DNA of 64,000 nucleotides from Pseudomonas sp. BBP2017 (GCF_003024385.1 NZ_PVZN01000001.1:186001-250000), one strand, 5' to 3'; counted from the stretch's first letter, positions 7,599 to 17,251 are shown. The notes: a model not told the origin generated them from the sequence alone. Numbers and translations: made by a program.

Positions 7599-9379
7599 AG
7601 AAGTTTCTACTCACCTGGTATGGCATCACGGACTTTCGCGCGTCGCTGGGATTCGAAAGCACGGAAGGTCCGATCGCCGCAGCGCTGGCGGCAGAGGACT
7701 ATAGCGAAATCGTCATTCTTGGCTACACGCGAAACGACCTCCAGGATCACGTGTCGACACCCACCTGCGCGGACCTGGCGACACGGCTGGCGGCGATCCA
7801 TGCTGCCAACCAGCAACAGGATCGCGGCGTTACCAACGATTTCGTCTCCAATTTCGCCAATACGCCTGCCGCCCACGCGCACTTCGCCCGCTGGCTGGAG
7901 GCGCAACTGCCACGGTTCGCCAGGCAGGCACGCATTTCGCTGAAGAGCGAAACACTCCGCGAACTGAACGACTCCGAAGGCATCTACGCCTGTGCCATGC
8001 GCGCCCTGGATTTTGTCGCCAAGGCCGCCGGCGAGAAACTCGTGACGCTGTACCTGAGCCCTGGCACGCCGGTCATGGCGTTCATGTGGGCACTGGCGGC
8101 CCTGGCTCATCCTCACCTGAAGAAACGCCTCATCGTCTCGCCCGTTGTCGGCAAACCGCCGGAAGCCATTGCCCTGCCCGCCGAATGGCTGGAGCGCCAC
8201 GGTGCCAGCCAGGCCGCGATCGGCAATGCCCACAAAGGGTTCGCCGTGACCTATCACCTCTTCGGCGAGCAACGCATGCCAGCGCTGCTGGGTATCCGCC
8301 AGTTCGCCTCCGACCGGCATGTGTTCGTGAACTCCCTGGACTTCCCGGCGACCTGCATGAGCGCGTTCATCCAGGAAGCGGACTTCGACGAACTCCCGGT
8401 CAACCCGTGGGATGCCATGGACGTGCAGGAAAGGATCATCGCCCACGCCAGGACCTTGCCGCCTGGCGCGCGTATCGGCATGAACCTTACCGGCGGCACC
8501 AAGCTGATGTTCGCCGGCGCGCTCTCCGCAGCCCGCGCACTGGGTGCAGTGCCCTTCTACTTCGACAGCCGCAACCAGCGCGTGACCTATGTCGATAGCC
8601 TGCGTCGGGAGACCATCCGGCCCATCGACTCGATCGAAACCTTCCTGCTGCTCAATGGCGATGGGCTGAAAGTGTCGACCGTCGAGCCCCAGGACGAGTT
8701 ATCGCCGGACCGACGCCGCCTGACCAAGACACTGTGGAAATACCGGAGCAAAGTCGCTGACGCCTACCCCGAATTGTGCAGGTACAACAACGAACACGAA
8801 AGAAGCCTGCAAAGAGGTGAGCCACTGATACCGTTTCGCATCGAATGCCACGGGTTCGTATTCGCCTTCACTCGGGAAGCCGAGGCATCGGTTGTCGGCA
8901 ACGGCCTGAACCTGCACTTCAAGCATTGGGCGGGCTTCGCCAAATACATGTCCGGTGGCTGGTTCGAAGAGTTCGTCTATCTGCAGTGTAAAACCTACGA
9001 GGAGCGCGGCGTCATCCGGGACCTGCGAATCAACCTCACCCTGCAACTCAACCAGGACGGTTCATTCCATCGCGACGTGCAACACAACGAGCTCGACGTC
9101 ACCTTTACCGACGGGCATTCGCTCTACATCGTCGAGTGCAAGGCGGGCAAGGTCACGCAGGAGCAAGTGATGAAACTGCAGAACCTCGTCCGCTTTTATG
9201 GTGGGGTCGAAGGTCGCGGCATCGTCGCCTGCTGCTTCCCTCCAAGGTCGGACTCAGTGCGCAAGAAAATCAGCGACGCGAAGCTGGCACTTTGTTGCGG
9301 CGGCTCCTTCCTGGAACAGCTCGATAGCTTGATGAGCGGGATCGCCGCACGCGCCAGGCTGGCCAGGGAGCCGGTATGA
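7595..9379 (+). CDS. CARF-domain nuclease (Card1/Can-like), probably with two CARF modules
   Basis: 594 residues. An N-terminal Rossmann-like module begins KKFLLTWYGITDFRAS and includes GPIAAALAAEDYSEIVILGY and LYLSPGTPVMAF (about 154). A second module carries MNLTGGTKLMFAGAL (about 297), the ligand-loop signature of Card1/DUF1887 CARF proteins. The C-terminus has NELDVTF (about 497) and LYIVECKAGKVTQEQ (about 510), the D...ExK active site of a PD-(D/E)XK nuclease. CARF domains bind cyclic oligonucleotides or RNA ends and switch attached effectors on. No CRISPR array or cas gene is in the window, so the ligand source is open. The overall design resembles Can1/Card1. Confidence 0.8.
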   Translation: MKKFLLTWYGITDFRASLGFESTEGPIAAALAAEDYSEIVILGYTRNDLQDHVSTPTCADLATRLAAIHAANQQQDRGVTNDFVSNFANTPAAHAHFARWLEAQLPRFARQARISLKSETLRELNDSEGIYACAMRALDFVAKAAGEKLVTLYLSPGTPVMAFMWALAALAHPHLKKRLIVSPVVGKPPEAIALPAEWLERHGASQAAIGNAHKGFAVTYHLFGEQRMPALLGIRQFASDRHVFVNSLDFPATCMSAFIQEADFDELPVNPWDAMDVQERIIAHARTLPPGARIGMNLTGGTKLMFAGALSAARALGAVPFYFDSRNQRVTYVDSLRRETIRPIDSIETFLLLNGDGLKVSTVEPQDELSPDRRRLTKTLWKYRSKVADAYPELCRYNNEHERSLQRGEPLIPFRIECHGFVFAFTREAEASVVGNGLNLHFKHWAGFAKYMSGGWFEEFVYLQCKTYEERGVIRDLRINLTLQLNQDGSFHRDVQHNELDVTFTDGHSLYIVECKAGKVTQEQVMKLQNLVRFYGGVEGRGIVACCFPPRSDSVRKKISDAKLALCCGGSFLEQLDSLMSGIAARARLAREPV

Positions 9380-9843
9380 CGCTCTTTCTGGTGTGCGACA
9401 CCTCCGGCAGTATGAGCGAGGGAGGCAAGCCATTCATCACGAGGACGGTGGTCACGACTATCGCCCAGTGGATGCTTCTGGCGGGTAGAAAGGAACAGAT
9501 GAGGTTGTGTGCCTGGGGGACCGAAGCGGTCTTCAACGACTGGACCATGACCGACGACTACCCGGAACACATGCTGGTGTGCCGCGGCACCTCCAGTGCG
9601 ACCGCCCTGACCCGTCTGCTGGGTGATTCACCGAGCAGAAAAATACTGCTGCTGACCGACGGTTTCTGGTCCAGCACCGATGCCCGACACCTGAAACAGT
9701 GGCGGTCGCGGCTTCCCGACGACTCGGTACGCGTCATCAAGATCGGTGCGGACGCCAATCCGCAGCTCAAGGGTCCGGACGTTTTCCTTGCCGAGGACCT
9801 GTTCGCTGCGCTGGACGAATGGCTGGAAGCGCCCTCGGCATGA
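9376..9843 (+). CDS. Second vWA-domain protein of a TerY-P triad
   Basis: 155 residues, little more than the vWA fold: DTSGSMSEGG at residue 8 gives the DxSxS metal site, GTSSAT the conserved threonine and LLLTDGFW the later aspartate. The ATG lies in an ATGA overlap with the CARF nuclease gene and its own stop overlaps the phosphatase start. The gene order vWA-PP2C-kinase matches the TerY-phosphorylation triad reported in stress and conflict islands. It is shorter than the vWA protein at 1960 and is probably not redundant with it. Confidence 0.82.
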   Translation: MTLFLVCDTSGSMSEGGKPFITRTVVTTIAQWMLLAGRKEQMRLCAWGTEAVFNDWTMTDDYPEHMLVCRGTSSATALTRLLGDSPSRKILLLTDGFWSSTDARHLKQWRSRLPDDSVRVIKIGADANPQLKGPDVFLAEDLFAALDEWLEAPSA

Positions 9844-10556
9844 CGCTGTGGAAGAGCTTCGGTGCCAGCGTTCCAGGCCCCGCGCACCTGGCTGCCGGCC
9901 TCCCCAACCAGGACGCATGGGCAGCCTTCCACCGCGACGGGGGAGACGGCATCGTGGTTTCCGACGGCCTCGGTTCGAAGCCGTTTTCCAGTTTCGGCAG
10001 CAATGCAGCCTGCCAGGCTGTAGCACAGGCTTTCCGCTCCCGCACCGAAGCCGACCCGGCGCCCCTGCTACAACGCATTACGTCGAACTGGCTGTCTCTC
10101 GTCGCACCACTCGAACCCCGTGATTGCGCCGCCACGTGCCTGTTCGCCTTCCGGGCGGGAAACGGCGTAATCCACCTGGGAATGCTGGGCGATGGCCTGG
10201 TCGCCGCAATCAGGTCGGATGGTTCGGTGATGTCCCTGGCGGACGACAAGTCGCAAGGTTTTTCCAACATCACGGCAGCACTTTCCCAGCGTGTGTCCGA
10301 ACGGGACTGGCAGGTCGCCTCGCTGCCGGAGCGGGATTGCCTGGCCATCCTGCTCTGCTCCGACGGCGTGGCGGACGACCTGGAGGACATTCCCGGCTTC
10401 GTGACCGGCTTGATCGATGCGCACCGTTCGCTGGCCGCGGTCACCGCCAGCCGGCGTCTTCAAGCGATGCTCGAAAAATGGCCCACCCCAAAGCACAGCG
10501 ACGACAAGACCATCGCCTGTCTCTGTCGCGAGGAGACTCACCATGGACAAGACTGA
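9840..10556 (+). CDS. PP2C-family Ser/Thr protein phosphatase
   Basis: 238 residues. Metal-coordinating PP2C motifs are present in order: LPNQDAW (about 23), VVSDGLGS (about 40), LCSDGVAD (about 175) and HSDDKT near the C-terminus (about 224). It should dephosphorylate the product of the adjacent kinase or the vWA proteins in the cytosol. The start is ATG 9840 in an ATGA overlap. Earlier in-frame codons lie inside the vWA gene and read as shadow sequence. It overlaps the kinase gene by 14 nt. Confidence 0.85.
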   Translation: MTLWKSFGASVPGPAHLAAGLPNQDAWAAFHRDGGDGIVVSDGLGSKPFSSFGSNAACQAVAQAFRSRTEADPAPLLQRITSNWLSLVAPLEPRDCAATCLFAFRAGNGVIHLGMLGDGLVAAIRSDGSVMSLADDKSQGFSNITAALSQRVSERDWQVASLPERDCLAILLCSDGVADDLEDIPGFVTGLIDAHRSLAAVTASRRLQAMLEKWPTPKHSDDKTIACLCREETHHGQD

Positions 10557-11877
10557 AGGAACACCGCCGCTGTGCGACGAATACGGTAATCACCATACGC
10601 TTGCCGATGAGCTCGCCAGGGGTGGTCAAGGCGTCGTGTTCCGCACCAAGGACGCGGACCTGGCCATCAAGCAACCGCTCAATCCCCAAGGTGAGCCGGA
10701 CACCAGCAGCGACCTGCTTCAACGCTTCAAGAATATCCGCCTGCTGCCCCTGCCGCCGCGCGTTCCACTGTCGTTACCGCTGGCCATCCTGCGGGATCAG
10801 CCAGGTTACGTGATGCGCCTGCTAAACGACATGACGCCCTTCAGCGTCTTCGATCTCGACGGCAAGACGAAAAAGGTCCTCGAAGAACAGCAGCTCATTC
10901 TTCCTGAATGGCTGGCGAAGGTCCCTGACAGGGACTTGGCATTGCATCTCGTCCATTACGCTCGCACGGGCTCGACCCGCCGCCGCTTGTTCGCGCTGTC
11001 GGAATGCGCCGCCATCCTCGCCCGCCTGCATTGTGCGGGCATCGTCTATGGCGACATCTCCAGCAACAACGCCTTCATCGGTGCGCAATCGAACGATGTC
11101 TGGCTCATCGATGCCGACAACCTGCGATTTGAATTGGCCAGCGGAGGTATCTCGGTCTACACGCCGGCTTACGGTGCACCGGAAGTGGTGCGGGGCATCG
11201 ATACCGCGCGCCCACGCTCGGATTGCTGGGCATTTGCCGTCATGGCCTTCAAGACCCTTGCACTCTGCCATCCGTTCATCGGCAAGGCAGTGCTCGAGCC
11301 CGAGGAAGATGACGGTGGCTGGGACTCCGAGCCAGATGAAGACGGCCAGACCGCCGACCTGGATGAACAGGCGTACGCGGGGTATCTGCCCTTCATCGAT
11401 GACGCGAAGGATGATTCCAACTCTGGGGTTGGCGGGCTGCCGCGTGCGCTGGTGACTACGCATGGGCTTCGCCGGCTCTTCCAGGAAACATTCGGGGCCG
11501 GGCGACTACAGCCGCATCGCCGCCCCACCATGGCGCTCTGGGCGATGGAGCTGAAAAAGGCGTTCGACCGCTCGCTGCACTGCAATGCCTGCACGATGAG
11601 CTACCTGTTCGACGAACACAACAACTGCCCTTATTGCGATGCACCCCGTGCGCCGTTTGCCCGCGCCCAGGCATCGCGGGGCGAGATCGTGATTCCCTCC
11701 ACCACCCGGCATTTCGCCCTGCCGCACCGACTTTTCCATCCTTTTTCATTCGAGCATAACGAGACGCAGGCGTACGAAGTCGACCTTGACTTCGCCGCCA
11801 GGACGGCACGTCCTGTCCGAGGCACCCCTGCTTTCCCCGATAGCTTGACCTTCACCTTCGAGGCGGGCGTGCAATGA
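10543..11877 (+). CDS. Ser/Thr protein kinase with C-terminal zinc ribbon
   Basis: 444 residues. The glycine loop LARGGQGVVF (about 23), the lysine in LAIKQP, the catalytic loop VYGDISSNN (about 168, with Tyr in place of the usual His) and LIDADN (about 188, in the DFG position) keep the essential Lys, Asp, Asn and Asp. After an acidic insert (about 250-290) comes a C-terminal zinc ribbon CNAC...CPYC (about 347-364), typical of TerY-P kinases. ATG 10543 has GAGGAG 7 nt upstream. It probably phosphorylates the vWA proteins or other operon products, opposed by the PP2C enzyme (inference from context). Confidence 0.85.
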   Translation: MDKTEGTPPLCDEYGNHHTLADELARGGQGVVFRTKDADLAIKQPLNPQGEPDTSSDLLQRFKNIRLLPLPPRVPLSLPLAILRDQPGYVMRLLNDMTPFSVFDLDGKTKKVLEEQQLILPEWLAKVPDRDLALHLVHYARTGSTRRRLFALSECAAILARLHCAGIVYGDISSNNAFIGAQSNDVWLIDADNLRFELASGGISVYTPAYGAPEVVRGIDTARPRSDCWAFAVMAFKTLALCHPFIGKAVLEPEEDDGGWDSEPDEDGQTADLDEQAYAGYLPFIDDAKDDSNSGVGGLPRALVTTHGLRRLFQETFGAGRLQPHRRPTMALWAMELKKAFDRSLHCNACTMSYLFDEHNNCPYCDAPRAPFARAQASRGEIVIPSTTRHFALPHRLFHPFSFEHNETQAYEVDLDFAARTARPVRGTPAFPDSLTFTFEAGVQ

Positions 11878-14800
11878 AGTTCCAGGACATACCAGCCGAT
11901 ATCCTTACCATCCGCGTCCGACCGGTTGGCCACGGCTCGGCAGAGTGGCGCGACCAGGCCGTCTATTCGATCGAGAACGATCTCTCGCGCCCCAATGAGT
12001 TCGACCTGCGTCTCAAGGACGCAATGATCGCGGTGCAGACCGTCACATCTATCGATAACCGGCGGCTGAACGCCGAACTCGCCATTGGCCGCGCACTGCT
12101 CGCGCAACTGGCCAATCGTGCTGCCGACGGCAGCATGGAACTGCAGATCGCCTTTTTTTCCGGCCCGTGCCTGGAGATGGGTGAACTGGAAATCGGCGTG
12201 GACGACTATGCCGAACGAGCAATTGCAGACCTCGAGCGCCGCAGAAACGGTCCTAAGGGTGAACAACTCTACAAGCTGCTGGAGCGCCATTTCTGCTTTC
12301 GACAAGGCGACAGCGACTTCTTTTTCCTGACCGCAGGTCCGGCCATCGACGAGATGCTCAAGCCCGACCCCGTCCAGGAAGAGGAAGCAGCAGACGCTAA
12401 CGACCTGGTGCCGGATCCGGAATCGCAAGCTAGCCAGGACGCAGCGCCCAGCGCCGTACAGCCCGCTCGAAGCCAGCAACCAAACCGCAGCAACTCGTTC
12501 TGCATCAGCGGGAATGGATTGCGCTTCGTAGCGACAGAGACGCCGTTACCCCAGGGCAAATCGATTTTCCTCACCACACGCTTGACCAAGGCCCGCAAGC
12601 ATCCGGACCGTGCACTACGCCTGGTCAAGGGCAAGCTTCACTTCGCAGACTGGAGCCGGACCGGACATATCCGTCTCCTCGCCAAAGCGCAGATGACAGC
12701 CTTGACGCAGGACCACGTCAGTTACTTGAGGAAATGGGATGAGTTCGGCGATCTCGAAGGTGAACTGCTGCTGGACAAGGCGCGCCTGGTGGGGGTATTG
12801 CACGTCGCCGGCAGCGTCGAGAACAGGGACGGAACCGTGGCCGTACGCGTGACCCAAGCCTCCGAGGCCGCACTCAAGGCCCTGGAAAAGGGCCAGGTCG
12901 GCGAACTCCGGTGGGTAGAGGAACTCCCGGACTATCTGCTGGATCCCGCCCTGCGCTTCAAGGATTTCGCCAGCGGCATCGAGCACACGGCGGAACGGGA
13001 ACCCGCGCCCCCCCAGGAAGAAACACAGGTCAGAAATAGGCATTACGGGGTGAGCGAGTTCGACAAGGCATCGAACACTCTCAAGCTCAAGACTGAAAGG
13101 CTGCCGGAAAAGTCGGGCATGCTCATCCTCTCCCTAGCAGGCGAAGTTGCCCAGATCAAGCGCCGCCTGGTGGCGCGCCGGATGATTCTCGAAGGCCGGG
13201 CCGCCAATCCCCAGCTCGGCCTGCTGATCGAGGAAAAAGGCGTCATTACCCAGACCCGCAGGCCGTCACCTGTCAAGCCGCTGACGGCGTTCGTCCTGAA
13301 CAAGGTCTTCAAGAACACGCCCACGCCAAAACAGCTGGATGCCATCAGCTGTGCCTTGGAAACCCCAGACATCGCCCTTATCCAGGGACCTCCCGGAACC
13401 GGCAAGACTACGGTCATCGCGGCCATTCTCGAGCGTTTGAACGAAATGGCGGACAAGCGTGGCATCGCCATCAAGGGCCAGGTGCTGCTGACAGGGTTTC
13501 AGCACGACGCGGTCGAGAACATGATCGAGCGCCTGTCGCTCAACAGCCTTCCCGTTCCGAAATTCGGCAAGCGCTCCAATGCAGCCACGGATGACGCTAG
13601 CCTATTCGAGGAGCGGCTCGATGAGTGGTGTGGGAAGCTCGCCGCCGAATTGCGTGACCGCAACCCGCAGATCGCCGAAATCGAACAGGAAACGGAGATC
13701 AGGCACCTGTACCTGCAATACCTCCAGACGCCGACACGGGTACTCGGCGCCCGCCTTGCCTCCCGAATCGCAGCGCTCGGCATTGCGGTCCTGGGCGAGG
13801 AGCGGGTACGTCAGGCCGAGAACCTGCAGAAGAAAATGGGCCTGGAAGAAAAGCTCAATGACACCAGCCACCAATGGCTCGACGTTGTGCGTCGCCTTCG
13901 TTGCCGGCCGGAAAGCTTTGCTGACGACGGTCCCGAACGCGCCACCGACGCGCTGGCCGATCTCGGCGAGGTGCTGGACAGCGAGGACCTTGCGTTGCTC
14001 GACGATGCCAGCCTGTGGCGTAACGAAAATGGCCTTCCGCCGTTCCTGCAGCGGTTGGCGACACTGAAGAGGACGCTGCTCACCCGCTTCAGCGCCCCCC
14101 CGGTTTTCCGCATCGAGAAAGCCAACGACGAGATCGTCGTCCTGGCAGACGTAGCAATCGAGCAGATCAAACTCAAGGGACACTCGGGCCGGGACAGGAA
14201 GTCCGCCGCGCTGGCGGAGTTTCTCGCCCAGCTCGACAACAATCCGCGCGCCATGCTGGAGGCTGTATCCGACTACAGCTTCGCCTTCGCCGCGACGTGT
14301 CAGCAAAGTGTCAACCGCAGGATGCAATTCCAGAAAGGCATCAAGGGGGGCGACACCAACCTGAACCAGCAGCGCCTGGAATACGAGTACGTGATCGTCG
14401 ACGAAGCCGCTCGCGTCTCGCCACGTGACCTAATGGTGCCGATGGCACAGGGCAGGCGCATCATCCTGGTCGGCGACCACCGCCAGCTGCCGCATATTAT
14501 CGATGACGAGGTCGCACGCCAGATGGAAGACGGCGAAAACGGCCCGTCGGAAACCGACTGGCTGAAGAAATCGATGTTCCACTACCTGTTCTCGGAACGC
14601 CTGAAAACCCTGGAGGAAGGCGACAACATCACTCGCCGGGTCACGCTGGACAGGCAGTACCGCATGCATGAGCTGCTGGGCGACTTCATCAGCCGCAACT
14701 TCTACGAGCGCTTCGACCCCTCCGAGAAGTTCGGCTCAGGAAGGCCAGCAGTCAATTTTGCCCACGCCCTCCCCGATACCGGCGGAAAACCCGCCGCGTG

Positions 14801-15317
14801 GTTGGAGGTACCCGTGGAAAAAGGCAAGCACCGACGCAGTGGGACCAGCTGGATTCGCCCGATCGAGGCCACGGTGATCGCGCACCAACTGCTCGCATGG
14901 ATGAATTGCGAGGCAGGCAAAGACCTGACTTTCGGGGTGATTTCCTTCTACAAGGCGCAGGCCGAATACATCAGGCAGCAGCTCGGCACGCTCGGCGACA
15001 ATGACAAGCGACTGCGTATCGGCACGGTTGACTCGTTCCAGGGCATGGAGTTCGACGTGGTGTTCCTATCGACGGTGAGGACCGTGCCGCAGTCGTGGAA
15101 ACCCGCTACCGATGACCGCGAAAAACAGGCGCAATCACTGTTCGGTCACCTTTGCCTCTACAACCGCCTGAATGTCTCGATGAGCCGCCAGAAGAAACTG
15201 CTGGTGGTGGTCGGCGACCCGAGCCTGCTGGATGGCGATCTTGCAGCCGAGTTCATTCCCGGGCTCGTTGATTTCCATAAGCTCTGCCGCGAACAAGGAG
15301 TCGTGCTGGAATGTTGA
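11874..15317 (+). CDS. UPF1/DNA2-like superfamily 1 helicase
   Basis: 1147 residues. The helicase core occupies the C-terminal half: GPPGTGKTT (motif I, about 504), VIVDEAARVSP (II, about 840), VGDHRQLP (III), LDRQYRMHE (IV, about 925), GTVDSFQGMEFD (V, about 1052) and NVSMSRQKK (VI). The Q-rich, TPKQLDAI pre-motif is also present. Between motifs I and II lies an insert of about 300 residues that is mostly helical. The N-terminal 470 residues are an uncharacterised region with a low-complexity linker near 180-215. The family unwinds RNA or DNA 5' to 3'; UPF1-like helicases are known companions of CoCoNuT systems. Starts at an ATGA overlap with the kinase gene. Confidence 0.88.
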   Translation: MKFQDIPADILTIRVRPVGHGSAEWRDQAVYSIENDLSRPNEFDLRLKDAMIAVQTVTSIDNRRLNAELAIGRALLAQLANRAADGSMELQIAFFSGPCLEMGELEIGVDDYAERAIADLERRRNGPKGEQLYKLLERHFCFRQGDSDFFFLTAGPAIDEMLKPDPVQEEEAADANDLVPDPESQASQDAAPSAVQPARSQQPNRSNSFCISGNGLRFVATETPLPQGKSIFLTTRLTKARKHPDRALRLVKGKLHFADWSRTGHIRLLAKAQMTALTQDHVSYLRKWDEFGDLEGELLLDKARLVGVLHVAGSVENRDGTVAVRVTQASEAALKALEKGQVGELRWVEELPDYLLDPALRFKDFASGIEHTAEREPAPPQEETQVRNRHYGVSEFDKASNTLKLKTERLPEKSGMLILSLAGEVAQIKRRLVARRMILEGRAANPQLGLLIEEKGVITQTRRPSPVKPLTAFVLNKVFKNTPTPKQLDAISCALETPDIALIQGPPGTGKTTVIAAILERLNEMADKRGIAIKGQVLLTGFQHDAVENMIERLSLNSLPVPKFGKRSNAATDDASLFEERLDEWCGKLAAELRDRNPQIAEIEQETEIRHLYLQYLQTPTRVLGARLASRIAALGIAVLGEERVRQAENLQKKMGLEEKLNDTSHQWLDVVRRLRCRPESFADDGPERATDALADLGEVLDSEDLALLDDASLWRNENGLPPFLQRLATLKRTLLTRFSAPPVFRIEKANDEIVVLADVAIEQIKLKGHSGRDRKSAALAEFLAQLDNNPRAMLEAVSDYSFAFAATCQQSVNRRMQFQKGIKGGDTNLNQQRLEYEYVIVDEAARVSPRDLMVPMAQGRRIILVGDHRQLPHIIDDEVARQMEDGENGPSETDWLKKSMFHYLFSERLKTLEEGDNITRRVTLDRQYRMHELLGDFISRNFYERFDPSEKFGSGRPAVNFAHALPDTGGKPAAWLEVPVEKGKHRRSGTSWIRPIEATVIAHQLLAWMNCEAGKDLTFGVISFYKAQAEYIRQQLGTLGDNDKRLRIGTVDSFQGMEFDVVFLSTVRTVPQSWKPATDDREKQAQSLFGHLCLYNRLNVSMSRQKKLLVVVGDPSLLDGDLAAEFIPGLVDFHKLCREQGVVLEC

Positions 15318-17251
15318 AACTTCTGGATTACGGCACCCCTGATCCCTTCGGGGCAATTGTCGGCCGACGCCGCAATCTGTCCTGGCCCGTCGATGCCTAC
15401 CGGATCACCCTGCCCAGGCCTGACGAAGACGGCCTGAGCCTCAACCCGTTCGAGCAGGTCATCCTCAGTCTGCTCTCCCTTGGGAGGATGACCTCACAGG
15501 CACTGGCCGAGGACACGTGCATTCCGCGCGACCTGGTCGAAAGCATTCTGTTGCGCCTTCGGGACCGAGGGTTGATCGACGATCTCAACAGCGTCCTCGA
15601 AGCGTCCGACAGCAACACGGCAAGCGAGGCCAACAACCCGGCATTCGTGACCGCACTGCTGTTTCGCGAACGGGTCAGCGGGCAGGTCCTGCCCTTCATG
15701 CAACTGCTGGAGAACCAGCCGTTGTGCAAGCAGGAACAGAAGCAGGCCGCCTACAGGATCCGATCCATCAGTACCGGATCCGCACCGCTCACCCAGCGCG
15801 ATGTGATCAAGGTGGCGCGAGCGATGCAGCGTAGATCCGCAGTTTTCGGGAAGGGGCAGCAATTGCCCGCACTGCACAAGATCGTGATCATGGAGAAGCC
15901 GGAACAGTACTACCTGGACTGCCCTATCGCCATTCAGAGACGCGACGGCGAGTTCCGCATCGCAGACCCCTTCGGCAACGGGTTTTCACTGATACTTGAA
16001 CGGGCATTCGAACAGTTGCTAGAGCAGGACGAACGTACGGCGGACTGGCTGGGCAAGTGGAAGGCAGCGCTGCGTCAGCCACGCTCGCCATCCCCCGATC
16101 AGCGTGCAAAAGAACCCTTCGACACTCCTTCCAACCAGTTGCGCTACCCCAAGCTCCTCAGCAACTTGCGGCTGCTGCCGAACGCCGCATTCCGCTCGAT
16201 CGCCCAGCTCTATGCCGCCGTGGAGTGGTCGTTGTTCCATGCCTGTGCCAGGCGCCCCTTCGAAGGTGATATTCAGCGCTTGAAATTCACCCCGCAGGCG
16301 GAGCACGCACAACTGCTTGGCCTCGCGGCCAGCGAGGTTGGGCTGCTACCACCGGGAGCCGGTTTCAGGCCTGTTCGGGAGGGCAAGCTACGGGACTTCC
16401 AGGAGGGAAAGGCAGAGCTGGAAACGCTGCTCGCCCTGAGCATCCTTCGCGCGCAGGACGATGATTCTCATCCTTTGCGACATCTGGCCGCGCGCGATCC
16501 CGCACTGATCAGCCACCTGCTCGAAATCAAGAAGGCACGTGACGAGAAGGGGCATGGGAAAGGCAGTGCCGACGCCCCGGAATCGGAGTTGCTGGCAGAA
16601 CCGCTGGTGCGCGAGATCATCGAGACCATGGTGCCGGAGGTGGCCTTTTCCCGCGAGCCGACCGCCAGCAGCAACCCTGACGCCTATGCGGACGTGTTGC
16701 TGGATGCCCGTGCTGGCATCCAGGACGAGTTTGGCTTCGGCGCATTCAATCGCCTCGGGACGAACGTGAAGGAGCGGCTCGTCCATGCGGAACGGGTCTT
16801 TCTCTCTTGGCAGGAGGGAGACGATGCCCTGGCGTTCGCCCGCGACCTCTATGCGGCTGTGCAGTCCGTCCTCGAGCTGTCGCTGAACCATTGGCTGCCA
16901 CCGGACATGGCAGATGCGCTGCTGATCGAGGTAGCGCAAGACAAGGCCATCGCGGCCGGCCTGTGCCATCGACTGCCGTCAAGCCTGCACACCGTGAGGG
17001 CTTCGGTTGTACGCCAGACGCTGCAAGGCAGCGGCCAGTCGCTCGGGGCCTGCATGATCGCCTTCCTGCTGATGGCCGACGAGCAGACCCTAAAGTCGAT
17101 CGCGGCGACCCAACCGACCTTTGTCGACGATGTAGCCGCGCTCATCGCCAGACGCGGGCACGGTAATGAACCACTGCCACTGGCAAGCACGGATGTCGCG
17201 AAGCTGCGCGAGGCATCGTACAAAATCATCAAAACACTGATCGAGGTATAG
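15311..17251 (+). CDS. Winged-helix-containing protein of unknown function
   Basis: 646 residues. Residues about 45-95 (NPFEQVILSLLSLGRMTSQA...LRLRDRGLIDDL) look like a winged helix-turn-helix. The rest is a long, mostly helical region without recognisable catalytic residues. The gene starts inside the last codons of the helicase gene and ends 3 nt before the AAA+ gene, so it is likely a subunit of the same complex. It might bind nucleic acid or bridge helicase and McrB-like parts; a transcription-factor role is less likely given its size. I do not recognise the family. Confidence 0.6.
   Translation: MLKLLDYGTPDPFGAIVGRRRNLSWPVDAYRITLPRPDEDGLSLNPFEQVILSLLSLGRMTSQALAEDTCIPRDLVESILLRLRDRGLIDDLNSVLEASDSNTASEANNPAFVTALLFRERVSGQVLPFMQLLENQPLCKQEQKQAAYRIRSISTGSAPLTQRDVIKVARAMQRRSAVFGKGQQLPALHKIVIMEKPEQYYLDCPIAIQRRDGEFRIADPFGNGFSLILERAFEQLLEQDERTADWLGKWKAALRQPRSPSPDQRAKEPFDTPSNQLRYPKLLSNLRLLPNAAFRSIAQLYAAVEWSLFHACARRPFEGDIQRLKFTPQAEHAQLLGLAASEVGLLPPGAGFRPVREGKLRDFQEGKAELETLLALSILRAQDDDSHPLRHLAARDPALISHLLEIKKARDEKGHGKGSADAPESELLAEPLVREIIETMVPEVAFSREPTASSNPDAYADVLLDARAGIQDEFGFGAFNRLGTNVKERLVHAERVFLSWQEGDDALAFARDLYAAVQSVLELSLNHWLPPDMADALLIEVAQDKAIAAGLCHRLPSSLHTVRASVVRQTLQGSGQSLGACMIAFLLMADEQTLKSIAATQPTFVDDVAALIARRGHGNEPLPLASTDVAKLREASYKIIKTLIEV

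Noticed and set aside
7595..9379. Part of a type III CRISPR-Cas locus
   Set aside because: The protein has CARF features, but there is no Cas10, Csm/Cmr gene or repeat-spacer array anywhere in the window.
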